A stretch of 64,000 nt of DNA from Actinernus sp. WN-2022 (lineage: Eukaryota; Cnidaria; Anthozoa; Actiniaria; Actinernidae), in NCBI GenBank assembly GCA_030867875.1, contig JAOWCC010000286.1, positions 1,488,001 through 1,552,000 on the forward strand. The letters run 5' to 3'. The notes below the pieces were generated by a model. That model was not told the origin of the DNA. It saw nothing but the letters and a program-made list of their open reading frames with translations, and made no database searches. The stretch's first letter is position 1; every line of letters begins with the position of its first letter. Position numbers and translations under genes: made by a program. This document shows positions 24,601 through 39,600 of the stretch, piece by piece.

Positions 24601-27600
24601 GTGCGTCCATCGAGTTATGGACGCAGTTCTATTTTGTCAGTATAAAAAAAACCGTCGTTGCGCTTTGCATTACCACACGGTCCCGCCACGCATTTTTTGT
24701 AAAATGATTTACGAGTCACGTGATGGGCGCGTGTTGCACGTGAGCCGTTCTCGATTTCTTTTGCCTGTTGTTTTGTCATTTGAAAGTGGTCATATCATAA
24801 AAAATCGTATTGATTGAGTTAGGTCGGGACGAACGGGAAGATATTTGGTTCTCGTCCAAGTTGTACGAACCTCGTTGCACTCATCCTTACGTCATCACCT
24901 CGAGCCAAATACGTTCCCATCCGGTCCTCCCTCAATCAATATGTACCTTCTACATTATTTTCTAAGGAAAATACGTTTTCAGCAATTTCAAATCTGAAAT
25001 CTCAATTTTAACAAATTTATTATGAAAGTCCCCAAGAACTGCGGTGACATTCTCAAGTTGGGCGGGAAGACAAGTGGTGTGTACACTGTGGATCCTGATG
25101 GACTGGAACCATTCAAGGTAGAGTGGCTGGAAAAAGATAAATTGGACTGAATAATTATAAATTCAAGTCTAGAGTTCGCAGTTCGTTATGGTTTGTTTAA
25201 TTCGTGTTGTTTAACTCTCCGTTAAATACGATTAAGTAAGCGTTAGTCATGATCATTGGTCACTTCGCATTCGTGGCATTACTCGCGATGATAAATACCA
25301 CTTAATCAACATTGGTTAACCAATTTATCTATATCCGTTTAAGCCAGAAAGAAATGAAGTGTTAGGTTTACTGCAGCGTTTGTAGGAGCAGCCATAAGTT
25401 CGTTAATAAAACATTTCTTGCTTCACATATTATTGTATGTTTAACAAGGTGATGTTGTCTTTTGGCTGCTTTTGATTGATGAGCCATTCTCTAATCAAAC
25501 TGATAATGAACCTTTCAAACATTTTGTTTCATAAAGAACTATATTTATGAAAGGAATGTTATCGAATTGTGGTGTAAAGCATATAATTGTTATTTCGGTG
25601 CGAAACTTACGTCACTAGCGCAGTTGGAGTATGGTGAATAAATAATGTCCCTTATAAATGGCAAGACACTCTCAATGTCAAATCGAGTGTTCGGATTGGC
25701 TGCTGCTCGGTGGGAATTATCGTACGGACCGTTACCACGATAACGACCACAATCCGCATATTTTGATCTAGGCTCGGGAAAATGACAACTAAAATCTAGG
25801 TAGCAAAAGGAGAGTGAACTATACATAATAGTCGTGATAAAAGAATTTTCAAAAGAGAGGGAAAGGTTACAGCGCGAGTCACGCGGGAGTCACATCTTAT
25901 TTTCTCATTCTTTGTTGATCTAAATGCCATATATGGAGGATGTTACATGGCCGCTTGGACATACGGAATTTATCTTCTCGTGTTGATAAAATATCTTACG
26001 ATTCAGCGCAGCGAACGAGTAATATATTTCATCAACACAAGAAGATAAAATCCGTATCTCCAAGCGGCCATGTAATGTCTCTTGGCTTCCATATGATCGC
26101 TCACTTTCGCTCACGATCGCCCGAAATGATCGGCTAGCTCAGTTGGTAGAGCAGCTTATGTAGTAGAGCACCGGTCATGAATGCGGGAGGTCGTGAGTTC
26201 GAATCAGGCTCCGACCGCTTCCTTGGGCAGGGACGTAAAAGCCGTTGGCCTTGTCTCCCAACACTTCCTATTCATAAATGGGGGACGTTAAAGAACCTGT
26301 TATTCTATTCGTGAAGAGAAGGGGATTGTTACCCGGTACAACAGCCTGCCCTCCTTTCAAGTACCAACCTCGGTTATATATGGAAACCTTTGAAAGCAAG
26401 TCATATTTTCAAAAGTGATATCTTCACGTGTGAAGATATCATTTATATCTTCACGTGTGAAGATATCACTTTGTAGAAAGAAATATACACTGGTATTTCA
26501 TCGAAAATTATATTTTAAAATAAACTACTTATTAACCTCTTCCGCTCGGTCTTTACGGGTAAATATCATCGGTCTTTTATGCACAGACCTTGTCTAACGT
26601 ACTGTCAAGACCTAGGTCTGATATTTTCTTGTAAAGTTAATAACAAGTTAATAATGAGTGAGTGACATCCTCGTATCTGAGCTCTCATCTCGAGTGCAGA
26701 AACCTGAGTCTTGTTCATTACTATAGTATATTCATTAGTATGAGATAAACAGTGTGATGATAAACAGTGTGGTAACCATTTATCATACTACTCATCTCGA
26801 GTGCAGAAACCTGAGTCTTATTCAACTGTAGTATGCTCATTAGTATGAGATAAACAGTGTGATGATAAACAGTATAATAACCATTTATCATATTACTTAT
26901 CGTATAATAATCAGTATGGGATAGTGGGATGATTTGGCGTGTGGCATACGATAAGTATGTTTATAACATAGCTAAGTAATTTCGCGGGCTTGCGGACCAA
27001 AACTTCAATTCCCATACGCACTTTCCGCCCACATCCTGCTTCAAAGAAAATGAACTATATAATAAACATCTTATTGAAGTAGCTGTGTCGATTTCCCCTC
27101 TTTTTATCGCTCGCGGGCTTCACGCTTGGGCCATTAAAAAAAGAGGGAAAAGCTCGATGCATAACTTACGGTACAAACCTCACACTCGGTTAATAAGAGG
27201 TATTTCTCGTGTCCCAACCCCTATATACATTATTACAATCGCGTCTCCCAGTATGAGCGGAAACTAGTGGGGTAATAAATAATATTAGTACGCGATAAGT
27301 ACTAATTAGTATGCGATAGTGGTTATCACCACTGTTTATCGCACACCAATTAGCATACTGCAGTTGAGCACGGCTAAGGGTTGTCTCAAGCTGACCCGAT
27401 ATGAAAGCTCAAACTCAAGGCTTTCATTCACCTTCACATCGAAAGCACTTAAGCTTATCGTACAATTAGCTTCTTCGAAAGCTACTGGTCTTGATGGGAT
27501 TTCTGCCAAACAACAACAACAACAACAACAACTTTATTTACCCTATTACTTACATATAGTATTTACAGAGAAAAAAGAAATTGGAATATTTAAAGTACTG

Positions 27601-30600
27601 GCACCCTGAAATAACTAGAAAGCTAAAAATGCCAGGGAGCCAGTTTACATGGCTGAATTAAATTACTAGGTCGGAGAAATAAAACACACACACATACATA
27701 CACACAGAAAATTCTACCTATTTAGTCTATTATACCATAAATATTATAGATACATATATTTGGGAGAGGAGGAAACTAGTCTTGTTATCTTAAAAATCAG
27801 TAGTTGCTATTAATATTTAAAATGTCTGAACTAAGCTAATATTTGCTCAGAAATTCGTTTTTTAGTTTTTGCTTAAACTGTCGAATTGAGGAAGACTTAA
27901 TATGTTCTTCAATTGAATTCCAAACTTTTGGTCCTTGAAATCTGATATTAAATAATCCGTAATTGGTTCTAGCTTTAGGAAGATAATAAGACTGTTTTGC
28001 TGCAGATCGTGTATTATAACTGTGGACACTTTTGACTGAAGTCAAAAAAGTTTTGAAAACAGAGGGTAGAAGTTGATTGTGAAACTTGAACATAAAAACT
28101 GCAATATGGAAGGTAATGAGATCAGTTAGCTTTATAATATTCAATATTTTAAATAAAGGACTTGAATGCTCGTCAAACTTTGAAAATATCATAATTCGCA
28201 CAGCCTTTTTCTGTAGTACAATAAGAGGCTGGACAGTTGTTGGGTATGTATTACCCCAAGCTATCATACCATATATCAAGAATGGGTATATTAGAGCATA
28301 ATAAAGCTTAGCAAGGATTGATATGTCAACATAGTACCGAAGTTTAGATAAAATACCAACACTTCTCTTTATTTTTTTGAAATACAATCAATTTGAGATT
28401 TCCAGCTAAGATTAGAATCAATAAAGATACCAAGATATTTGATACAATTATCTTGTCGCAAAGGCGTATTACTTATAATTAAATTAACATTTAATGTTAG
28501 CTTCCTTTGGGGAGGATGAAATAGAACAAAATTTGATTTATCTATATTTAGTGAAAGCTTGTTTGCACATAACCAAACATGAATATTGATTAATTCATTA
28601 TTTATGTTGGATTCCAATGTAGAAAGTTTATTATGCCTATAAAATAGATTGGCATCATCTGCAAATAGGTGAAAGTCAAAGAGATCAGAACAAAGATCGA
28701 AATCGTTTATGTAGAGTAGAAAGAGAACTGGACCTAGTACAGATCCATGGGGGATACCACAGGAGATTGTTGCTGAACCAGAGGTTGTATTATTTACTGT
28801 AACAGTTGTTGTCGGTTACTGAGGTATGAAATAAACCAATTTTTAGCAATTCCTATAATTCCATAATGTTCCAATTTCTTGATCAGAATTGCATGATTTA
28901 CAGTATCGAATGCTTTACTAAAGTCTAAAAATATTACACAAGAAAAGTCTCGCTCATCGATTGCTCTTTGGATTTTATCAATGATGCTAAGAACAGCATG
29001 ATCAGTTGAATGTTTAGCTCGAAAGCCAAACTGTTTGTCAAAAAATATGTTTACTTTCTCTAGGAATCCAATAATCTGCTACACATTAGCTTCTCTAAGA
29101 GCTTATTAAAAATAGATAGGAGAGAGATTGGACGATAGTTACATAAACAATATTGTGAATCTTTTTTGTATACTGGTATTACATTTGCCAATTTTAAGTT
29201 GCTGGGAACTACGCCGGTTGAAAAGGAAGCATTACATAATGTTTCAAAGGGTTTAGAAACCACTACGCTGAGAATTTTCAAGACAGAAACTGGTATGCTG
29301 TATGGGCCAGTTGCCTTACCAGTTTTTAGGTTAGAGATTTCTGTTTCTATTTCAGCAGCAGTAGTAGGAAAGACATAGAAGCTATTACATAATGGGGATT
29401 TTATGTAGTTTAAAGGTGAAGTTTGAACATTTGGTATTATTTTAGCTAAGTTAGTTCCTACATTAGTATAGGTAATAGCATGAGGTGTAGTGATATTTGG
29501 CATAAATACCGCGAGTGATATTTCAAAATTGTTCGTTTATGCCAAATATCACGTACATATCATGCTATTATTTGTTTATAACATGACCTAAGAAATTTAC
29601 TGAAAAAGACAATCAGATGTTCTCTCAACTGGTGCACCGAGTTTGTTTACTTCTTTGAGAGGTTGAGTTTGAGCTAATGACAAGTGAAAATCCTTTAAGT
29701 GTGCGTTTGGCAGATAATTTAGCTTATCAAATTGAACAGCCAAATCTAACAAAAAAAGGCTTAATAATCGACTGGAGCTGAGAGAGAATGGCTATAATTA
29801 ACCTGTGAAAAAAGTCAATTTCTGGTACATTGACACTAGCAAAGAGCGAAGTTTGATTTCAGGCAGTTCATCGAGCACAACTGAAGTCAATCAATAAAAC
29901 AGTTGTCACTTTGCTGTTTTATTTTAAAAGACAGTAACTGTTAATACGTCTCAAAACCAGAAAACTGAACGACACTGTCGCAGCTGGAAATAAAATTCCA
30001 AGTTCTTTAAACTTTATAGCGGTACAAGAAAGTATTTTTCTTTAGGTATTAACTTGAACAAGATAATTTGAATCAACTGCTCACGGCAACGGGTCACATG
30101 CGACCGAGTTGCCAAATATTTCAATGGCTTAAAAAGAAAACAATGAAAAGAAAATTTAAAAGTCAACTTGGCTTACTTTGTTGGTATTTTGTCCTTGTAT
30201 AATGTCAGCTGTTCCTGGGCAGTTGTTTAATCGAGATGAACGTCAATTTTCGGTTCCGTTTTCATTCACTGAATCAAACTTCCTCGTCTGTCAACTGCAT
30301 GATCACTCGAAGACTTGAAAATCACTTTGAACTTTCTCAAATCACCCCACTATTCCATTACCAGAGGCACAGATGACATTCCTGTTCATTTCTATACCAA
30401 ACTCTTCAATTTTAGCCACCAAAAGCCAGGCATTTGCCACCGTAAATTTCCGTAGCTTTGTAGTTTTCTGCACCCGCTCGGCGACCTGTAACAGAGCTTC
30501 AAACCGGGGGACACCGCTTGCATAATAAAGGGTAGGTATGTGAGGTGTTGTATTCAGAGCCCGCCCCGGTTTGCAACAGAATAATATTAAAAGGTATTCT

Positions 30601-33600
30601 TATTAACCAGAATTTCCATGAAATTTAGGAAAATCAACCCGAATTTATAGATGATTTGCTCCAAAACAAGACTTGGTTTGCGAAATTGGGCTCAAACCTA
30701 GACACGGTACGCCGCACATCTCACTTACGTCATGTACGTGAGTGGCCCCCCGGAGTTTGAAATACCACTCCTTGGAGTTTGTAATTTCACTATTACGTTG
30801 AAATACCACTCCTCTTAGCCAATCAGATTGCAGAAATTTATTAGGTCATGCTATAAGCAAAGTAATTATTGAAGGCATCAGCAATAGCTATCGAGTCAGT
30901 GATTTCAAGTTCAAGTTCAAGTTCAAGTTTATTTCACACTATTTATAATATTTACAATAAGGAGAGTAGATAAAAATATATAAACAAAAATAAGTACATG
31001 GAATAAATTAAAAGATTCAAGTGTACAGTGGTCAAAGTAGCTAAAAGCTTTCGAGTTAGCCACTGCTTACATGCAAATAATTGAATAACTGAGCGTAATA
31101 CATAGAATATATTAAATAAAGTATTAATTAGAGTAACAAGTTGAGCTTGAGAGGAACTACAATATGAGAAAACGAAAACGAATAATAATAATAAAGAAAT
31201 CAAGAGAAAAAAAGAAAAGAAAGAAAGAGAGGATTAGAAGGAGAAATAGTTATTGTGAAAAGATTTATAAACAAAGTAAAATGGTGCTCTTAAATTTGAT
31301 GATTAAGGAGGTAAACTTTATATTGTTTTTTGAAATCGTTTGTTTTTGTTAGGTGCTTTAGGCTAGTAGGTATAGTTTCCCAAATTTTCGTAGCAGTGTA
31401 TTTAAAAGTAAATTTACCCAAGTTGGTTCTAATTTTAGGAGGGTATAATTTTTTCCTAGCTGTGTACCTGGTATTGTAATTATGTACATTCGTTATGGGT
31501 ATTAGGAAATCGTGAAACACGGAGGGGATATCAGATGGATTATTGTATAGTTTATGCGTTAAGGTACAGATGTTCAACTTAACAATATTTTCAAATTTTA
31601 AAATGCTCAGAATTTGGTAATAAGGAGAAGCAGATTCTCTGTTGTTGGCAAAAAAAGATACTTCGAATGCATTTATTTTGTTTAGTACATATTTTTGTTA
31701 AGTTGGTTGGGTATGTGTTTCCCCAGCTGATGGACCCATAGTTTAAATAGGGATATATAAGTGTATAATAAAGTTGTTTTAGCATTTGAAGACTGAGGTA
31801 ATTCCGTAATTTGTAGAAAATTCCTACATTTTTGGCTATCTTGTTATTGATATGGCTGATTTGACTTTTCCAATTGAGGTATTCATCTAAGTATATTCCT
31901 AAATATTTAATGTTCTTTTTCCTTTCAATATTTAGAATATTCATTTGTGGGAGGGTCTTTCTGGGTGAAGTAATTAACATATAATTGGTCTTTTTCATGT
32001 TGACAGAAAGTTTGTTAATATTACAGTAACTGAGAACATGTTTTAATTCAGTATTCATAACTGTTTCAAGTTCCTTTGGATTTTTGCAAGAGTAAAATAT
32101 ATTGGCATCATCAGCAAAAATTCGGAAAGATAATTTTGTTGATGAATTAGAGATATCATTTATGTATAGGAGGAATAATAGTGGCCCAAGCATCATTTTC
32201 TACAATCTTAACAATGTTTTTACTGGTTTTAGGTTTGAAATGAATTATTTGTTTTATTCCACTCCAAACTCTTTTGCTATCATTGGCATTTTCTAAAAAA
32301 TATTCATTGTAATATAGTATTTTACTAACCTTTAATAAATGATTCAATTTATTTCGGTAGTATTTAAATTTAGAATAATAATTAGTAGATTTTGTTTTCA
32401 AATATTTTTTATATAATTTTTTCTTAGCATGGATTGATACTTTGATCGCAGGATTGATACTTTGATCGCAGATCCCAAAATGCGGAAAGCATAGATATAG
32501 GAGTTATTTTCAAGGGTGATTTTTCCATGTATTATGCTACTTGTAAAGTTAATTGACGAAACGAATATCAATCGCTAAAAGAACAGCGGAAGAATTTCCA
32601 GAAAATCACAAGTAGGATACGAATTGCGTAAAAAATAGGGGATTATAAAATTACAAGAAATGTACCTGTACCAGTCGGAAAATTTTGTGATAATGTGTGA
32701 GATAATCCCAATATCTGACCGTATAGAATTGCTGACAACTTATTTTGTAACTAAATATTTGAAAGGAATTGTGATGATTTTTCCCGTTTGGAAAAAGTAA
32801 AAGTATTGTGTGCTGATTCTGAATTTTCTATATTTTTTTTCGCCTTCATACACAATAATATTTATAGTGCGCAAATTAGCATGGGCATATGATCAAATGC
32901 GCACAATTTGACAACAGTAAGACAAATATCCTATTAACCTATCAGGTGTACTGTGACCAGAATATAATTGAAGGAATTGTGATGATTTTTCCCTTTTGGG
33001 AAAAGTATTGTCTTTAAATTTATTCTGCATTTTCTAGTTGTTTCTGCCTTCGTACACAATGTGATAACACTAATATCCTAACCTTATTAGGTGTACTGTG
33101 ACCAGACAACCTCAGGCGGCGGGTGGACAGTATTCCAGAAGAGACAAGACGGATCAGTCGACTTCTACCGAGTATGGTCATACTATAAAACCGGTTTCGG
33201 AAACCTGACAGGCGAGTTCTGGCTGGGACTTGACAAGATCTACCGTTTAACCAATCAGAAGCGAAACAGACTTCGTGTTGAGCTGGAAGACACAACCGGA
33301 AATAGTGCGTACGCAGAGTATGACTACTTCGCGGTGTCAAGTGAAAATGACAAGTATCGCCTGAGTCTGGGAACCTATTCAGGTAAACTTGAAATGTCTT
33401 AGAATAGTCTTAATATTATAAATAATCATAGATTAGCAAAGTGCATTCGACATACATGTATATCGTTTGGTATGAGAAAGGGTTGGGCTTCCTGTGGTGA
33501 CACAAAGTGAAATACACAACCAATATTGCTACAGTGGTGTGGACTATCAGTGTCGATATTAACAGACTGAGCCTTCTGTGAGTGTAAAATATTCTGATCA

Positions 33601-36600
33601 AAAACGACTGTCTTTAAAGAAATGTGAACAACTTGAATGTCTTGACCTATAAGTTATACAAGGGGATGGATCTGTTCAGTTGGACCGTGAAATCTATCGG
33701 GATCAATGTGCTCTGGTCAACAAGTGCGTATTCGAAGCTAAAATGGGCTATTATTCTGCCCTTATTGAAGAAAATCATGGTGATCCTAAACGTCCTTTTT
33801 CTAGTGTGGAGAAGTTGTTGCACCGGAATGCCGTAAGGAAACTGCCATATTGTGACAGTGATGAAAAGTTGGCAAACGATTTTTCTGATTGTTTTTTTCT
33901 GAGAAAATTTCAAAGATACGTGTATTTCTGGAAACTAGGCAGACTGTACTTGACGACCCTTGTTCAGCGCCAAACGGTACCTGCTGTGGCGCTAACTTTC
34001 GGGAATTTCAACCAGTCTCTGTGGAAGAACTGTCTGCTCTTATTGGCAAGTCAACTATTAAAACTTGTGCACCTGATGCCCTCCCGGCACCAGTTCTTAA
34101 GGATTTATTGATGCCAGTATTTACCAGGATTGTAAATCTTTCTCTGGAGCGCGGTGTTCTCACTGAGGATATGAAGGAGGTTCTACTAAGACCGCTACTC
34201 ACGAAAGCTTCCCTGGACCATGACGTTTTCTGTAACCACAGACCAATTTCGAACTTAATGTTTATTTCGAAATCTTGTGAAAGAGTAGTTGCTTCTCAGC
34301 TTAATCGACATCTGACTGACAACAACTTAGAAGAACTCTTCCAGTCAGCATATAAGGCAGGTCATAGTACTGAAACTGCGCTTATCAAGGTTGAAAATGA
34401 TGTCTGCTCGCAATCAATGAGGCCAGATGTGTCATTTTACTGCTATTAGATCTGTCCGCGGCTTTTGATACCGTCGATCACCATATTTTGCTGTCTAGGC
34501 TCACCGAGTGATTTGGTATAGAGGGAACTGTGCACAACTGGATTCGTTCCTATCTCACCGGACGGAAGCAGTTTGTTTGCATTGAGAACTTTAGATCGTC
34601 TAGTCGTCCTTTGAGCTGCGGTGTCCCTCCGATTCTGTCCTTGTTCTTGGTGACATTATGCAGCGTCATATCTCTTACCATATGTACGCTGATGACACGC
34701 AGCTCTATCTTACCTTCAAGTCTCCGGTTTTGGGGGTTCTTGAACACGCTCGATCTAGGATCGAAGCGTGCGTGCGGGATATCCATCTCTGGATGCTGCA
34801 CAATAACCTCAAGCTAAATGGCGACAAGACCGAGCTAGTAGTATCAAGACTCGTTGTCAGCCTTTGCTGGATTTTGTGCAGGTTGGGGATGACCCGGTGG
34901 TACCCTCTCACGCCGCTAGGAACATTGGTGTTATCTCTGATAGCACAATGAATCTTGAGAGTCACGTAAATGAAATTTGTAAAACATCTTTTTATCATAT
35001 CAGAAATATTTCTAAAGTAAGGAAATATTTAGTCTATGACTCAACAAAGACTCTTATTAATGAATTTGTCATCTCTAGGATTGACAGTTGTAACGCCCTT
35101 CTATACGGCCTCGTAGGGCATCTTATTCAGCGGTTAAAATATGTGATTAACTCTGCTGCTAGACTTGTTTCTTTAACGCGCAGGTGTGATCACATCACGC
35201 CTCTGCTTATGGATTGGCACTGGCTTCCAGTTGAGCAGCGAATTGTGTTTAAGATACTACTGTACACATATAAAGTATGGTTAATGGTATGACACCTGGT
35301 TATCTAAGCAAATGATTAATACCTTATGTTCGACGACGTGCTCTGCGATCTGCAGATAAAATGTTGCTCCAGCAACCCACCTTTCGTTTGAAATATTATG
35401 GTACTAGGGCCTTTGGATGCATTTCCATTGGATGCAGGGAAAATCCGTCTATTTCTGTTTTTAAACGTACACTTAAAACTCATCGTTTTAATTTAGCTTT
35501 TTATTAATTAGGTTCCTAATTTGCTTCAATTTTCAGCTATTTCTTTTCTTTTTAAGAAACAGTTTTTTAATCTTGTATGTACTATGAACATATGTGGACA
35601 TTATTTTTTAGATATATCTTTTAACCCCTATGAAGCGCATATGGAAAATGCGCTATATAAATATGGCATTATTATTATTCAGTTACATAGGTCATCAAAT
35701 GACTGGAAATGTGGATCTTGAGGAAAGTTTAACAAATTCAACAGATATAATGCATATTGATAGTTTAACCATGTGGTGCATGGACAGAGCCCATATCAGG
35801 GTATAAAACTGTAGTTATCCATTTGCGTAACATTAAATCATTGGTTGCTCATGTCGCTATACACATGTATCTTTATATGCTTATCATTCCTTGATTTCAT
35901 ACAGTTGTAGTGTTCTTGAACAATGATTTTGCTGAATGTGGTGTACAGTGTAAACCAATAATTATTGGAGTTAGTGTAGAACACAATCAACCCTATTCAG
36001 ATGTGTATAAACGGCATTACAGTTCCTAATAAGCATTCAGATGACCAAGGCTGGCTCCACAATACTGACTAATGTTGGTGATTATACCTGATTACACTCC
36101 AATGCAGAACATAAACTACATTGTATATCCGCATATGTATAAACTACGATCCAGTTCCTTCAGAGCATTCAACTTGTTCTTCTTTGAATTGAATTGAGTT
36201 CACGGCTGGCTGCAGAATATGAGAATTTGTATGATCAATGTTGGTAGATCAATAATTATTGTGCCTGTATGTATCATATTCGTGACACATGATCTTTGCC
36301 ATTGATTAAGGTAGACGTACACGGCAATGAAGAGTACTTTAAATTTCCCTCACCTGGTCTTGTATTGATATGTTTAAACAGTTCCTTCACATTTCCAAGT
36401 GTGGTTATAGATTAACCTGATGGATGCACATATGTGCTGTTTCAAAAGCTAAACCTTCACAACTCACACTTTCAAGACACTGTCAAATATTTCTCTTCAG
36501 GTATAATTATATTTTATATTTGATGTTTGTAGTTTTGGTATCTGTTCAGCGAAAAGCACAATCCAATACAGCGAGCAAGCCAACATATTCTCACTTGGTT

Positions 36601-39600
36601 TGTCGATAGTTCAGCACATATTATTCGACTGTTCGTTCAACTTCGTCTTGTTTGACTTGATATAGTTCGAACATTAGACTTTGTCAATGCTCCAGAAGTA
36701 GTACTCACTTTCCTCGGGCTTTAATAAATCGTACTTGCGAACTTTTAAAACATCATTGCATTTGAACGTCCATGAAACGTCGAGCGAGCATTGTGTAGTT
36801 ATCAGTTACCCAGCCGAGATCATTTATACCGAAACTGTGCCACACGAGGACACCAAAAATCTCGATTTATTTCGCCTGGGAAAGCACAGGTAACCCACAT
36901 ATGACCACATGGAGTCCAATGCAAGATTAGTATGCATTCTCCTTCGTCGAATGCAAAAACAGGTCGATAAAGCAGTGAGTTTTATTTTTACCTATCTATC
37001 TTCTATAACTGGTTTTGTATTGTCTGAATCAGTGTATAATAAAATGAAACTTGAAACTTGAAACAGGAGCAATAGGGTGGAAAAAGTATGTTAAACCAAG
37101 ATTCTTGAAAACATGTAACTACACAGCGCAGTTTGGGAGAAAAACTAACTAAGCAGATATTTCTTGAACCTAAATGATTAAGAAGACTGAACTTCTTACT
37201 GCATTTTCTAATCCCGAGGCAAAGCCTATCGACAGCACTTTATGCTTTCACTTTCTCAGAATTTTCTTTTTGTCTTTTCAAAAACTTGCTTCATAAGTGT
37301 AGTCACCCTACACATGGCTAAAAAGATGAAGTTGTACAGGCTCAACCATTTAAACCACTAAATTCGACCTTTTTTACATATTCATGAAGTTTCTGCACTA
37401 ACCTTGGAATAACTACTACAAGAGACATACTCATTGAGAATATTGGATTATGGTCTGTCAGCAACGCCATAATTCCGTTTATTACAGGAATTACATAAAT
37501 TAAATAATAAAATTAAATACAATTATTGTATTGACATATTCCAATGATTCAATTGACTTTTAAATATTTCCAGCTGTGCCAGGGAGGCCAGAAAAAAAAA
37601 CAATTAAAAACCCTGTAGGAGAAAAACAGTTAGGAAATCTAGGTCGGGGCCAAGACACAGCTGTCGTCCCACGACAGGACTCTTTAATTTAATTACTTCA
37701 AATTACATTGTATCTGTCCAGAATAAATAACAAGCATGCATACAATCGATATTTTTGGGCAATTGTCTTAGAAGCTGCTATCGATATGTTTGATGTTACA
37801 TGTATACTGTATCCTGTATTTATTCGAGGCACACCTCCAGCCAGCGTGCGTATCCAATACATCTCCGCTTATATTCTTAAGGTAGCCGCCCGATTTGATG
37901 CTATGGGTGCCGTAAATAGAGTATATTACACGGTGGTGAGAAGATATGAAGTTTATCTTCACTGTAATGGTATTAATTACCCCCAAATGTGAGCCATTTG
38001 CCGACTTGCATCGACGACCGATACTATTTCTCTTCGTTACCAAGGAGCGGACAAAACGAGCTCTTTCCGTTGGATTAAGTTGGCTGCTAGGAGGGAAAGT
38101 TTATCCGGCTGGCTTTAGAAGATAGGGAATGTAAAATATCGGGGTATGCCGTAAAATGACCAGGAAAATCCAAGACGCTTTTGGTGATCAGGATGAATGC
38201 CCACATGATGGTTACCAGACTCGTGTGAAAAATTAGTGCCCTTCATCGCGAACTTCTGATAACAAACGAAATCTCGTATTTGAATTTAGGGTTAATTAAA
38301 CATAGGTTTACGTGCATGAGATCAATGACAAATCGCAGCTTCACGAAGAGTTCACGCAGAACGGAGGGGCATTATGCTCTGATACAACCTTTAATAAGCA
38401 GCTATGAAATTGCCTGCATTACGAATTTGAGTGTTTCAACGAAGATCTGTTGTTCGGGAGCCGGGGTGGCGCAGTGGTTAAGCGTTTCGCCTCTCACCTC
38501 TGTGGTCGATTTCCGGACGCGGGAGGGTTGTCTAATACTTTGACAAATCTATGCATGGCATTGTATTGTATTATATCGACATAACAATAGTTTAACAATA
38601 CAGACAATAGCAGAATGATGCAATACAATAAAATGCCAAACAATGCTATGCATAAATTTGTCAGAGTATTGGACAAGTATGACAAAATGAGGCGCTTACA
38701 AAATCTCAACTCAAAAATTAACGGAGGCCATTGAGCGGCGTTTGACACCTTGACTAGTGTTATCTGCACAGAATTCATTACAATCACAAGAATGTAAATA
38801 GTCTAAGTGACTTTGTGGTCGGTGGACGGCTCAGCTTCTAGTCAATTGTGGCGGCCATCGCTCCTTACAGTGGTAATGGTTTTAACAGCTTACAATAAAT
38901 TAAATTAAATAACTGCAATGTGTGTAGAATTCTGATGAACTTAATCATGAGCCCGCCTGGTACATGGACATCGGACACGCTACGCGCGCATGCTCAGTAG
39001 TGTTAACCTATAGTCAGCCATCTTGAAATCTAGTAAAAACCTCGTGTTCGGTTCAGTTGTCTTTGTAGTCATTACAAAACGGTACAATGTGAAGTCAGTT
39101 ACTTTCACAGACCGAAGGAAGAATATACCCGTTAAGCTACTTATATACTCATATGCATATTACATTATTGCGTAACTGTTGAACAACGTGTTGTGTACAA
39201 TGGACATTCCATTGACGGAACGTGCAGAAAACAAATGCCTGCTACACTGCACAACGCAGATATTTTTATATTCTGCACTAACCTTGGAATAACTACTACA
39301 AGAGATACATATTCATTGAGCATATTGGATTATGGTCTGTAAGCAACGCCATAATTCCGAAGGTTAAACAAAGCTTGTAATGTGTAGTAGTAAGAGTAAA
39401 ATACTTATCTTGAAACAAGGTCCCAGCCGACGTGTTGGTTTATTATCAATGCGAAACTATTGCTCATAAGCTCGGTATCTCCCTTTTCCCTCTTTGAAAC
39501 GGATACGCCGCATATCTTTCGCCGCCTTCTCTGTTCTCCTAACGATACATTCTCGTAGGTTTAACTTTTAGTGCAACAGAGGCTTCGTTGAGCTTGTCTA

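Noticed and set aside
33020..33340. 106-codon minus-strand frame
   Set aside because: Shadow of FReD exon 7 on the opposite strand.
37708..38043. Overlapping 90-codon frames on both strands
   Set aside because: No recognisable motif, no splice or codon evidence to prefer either.
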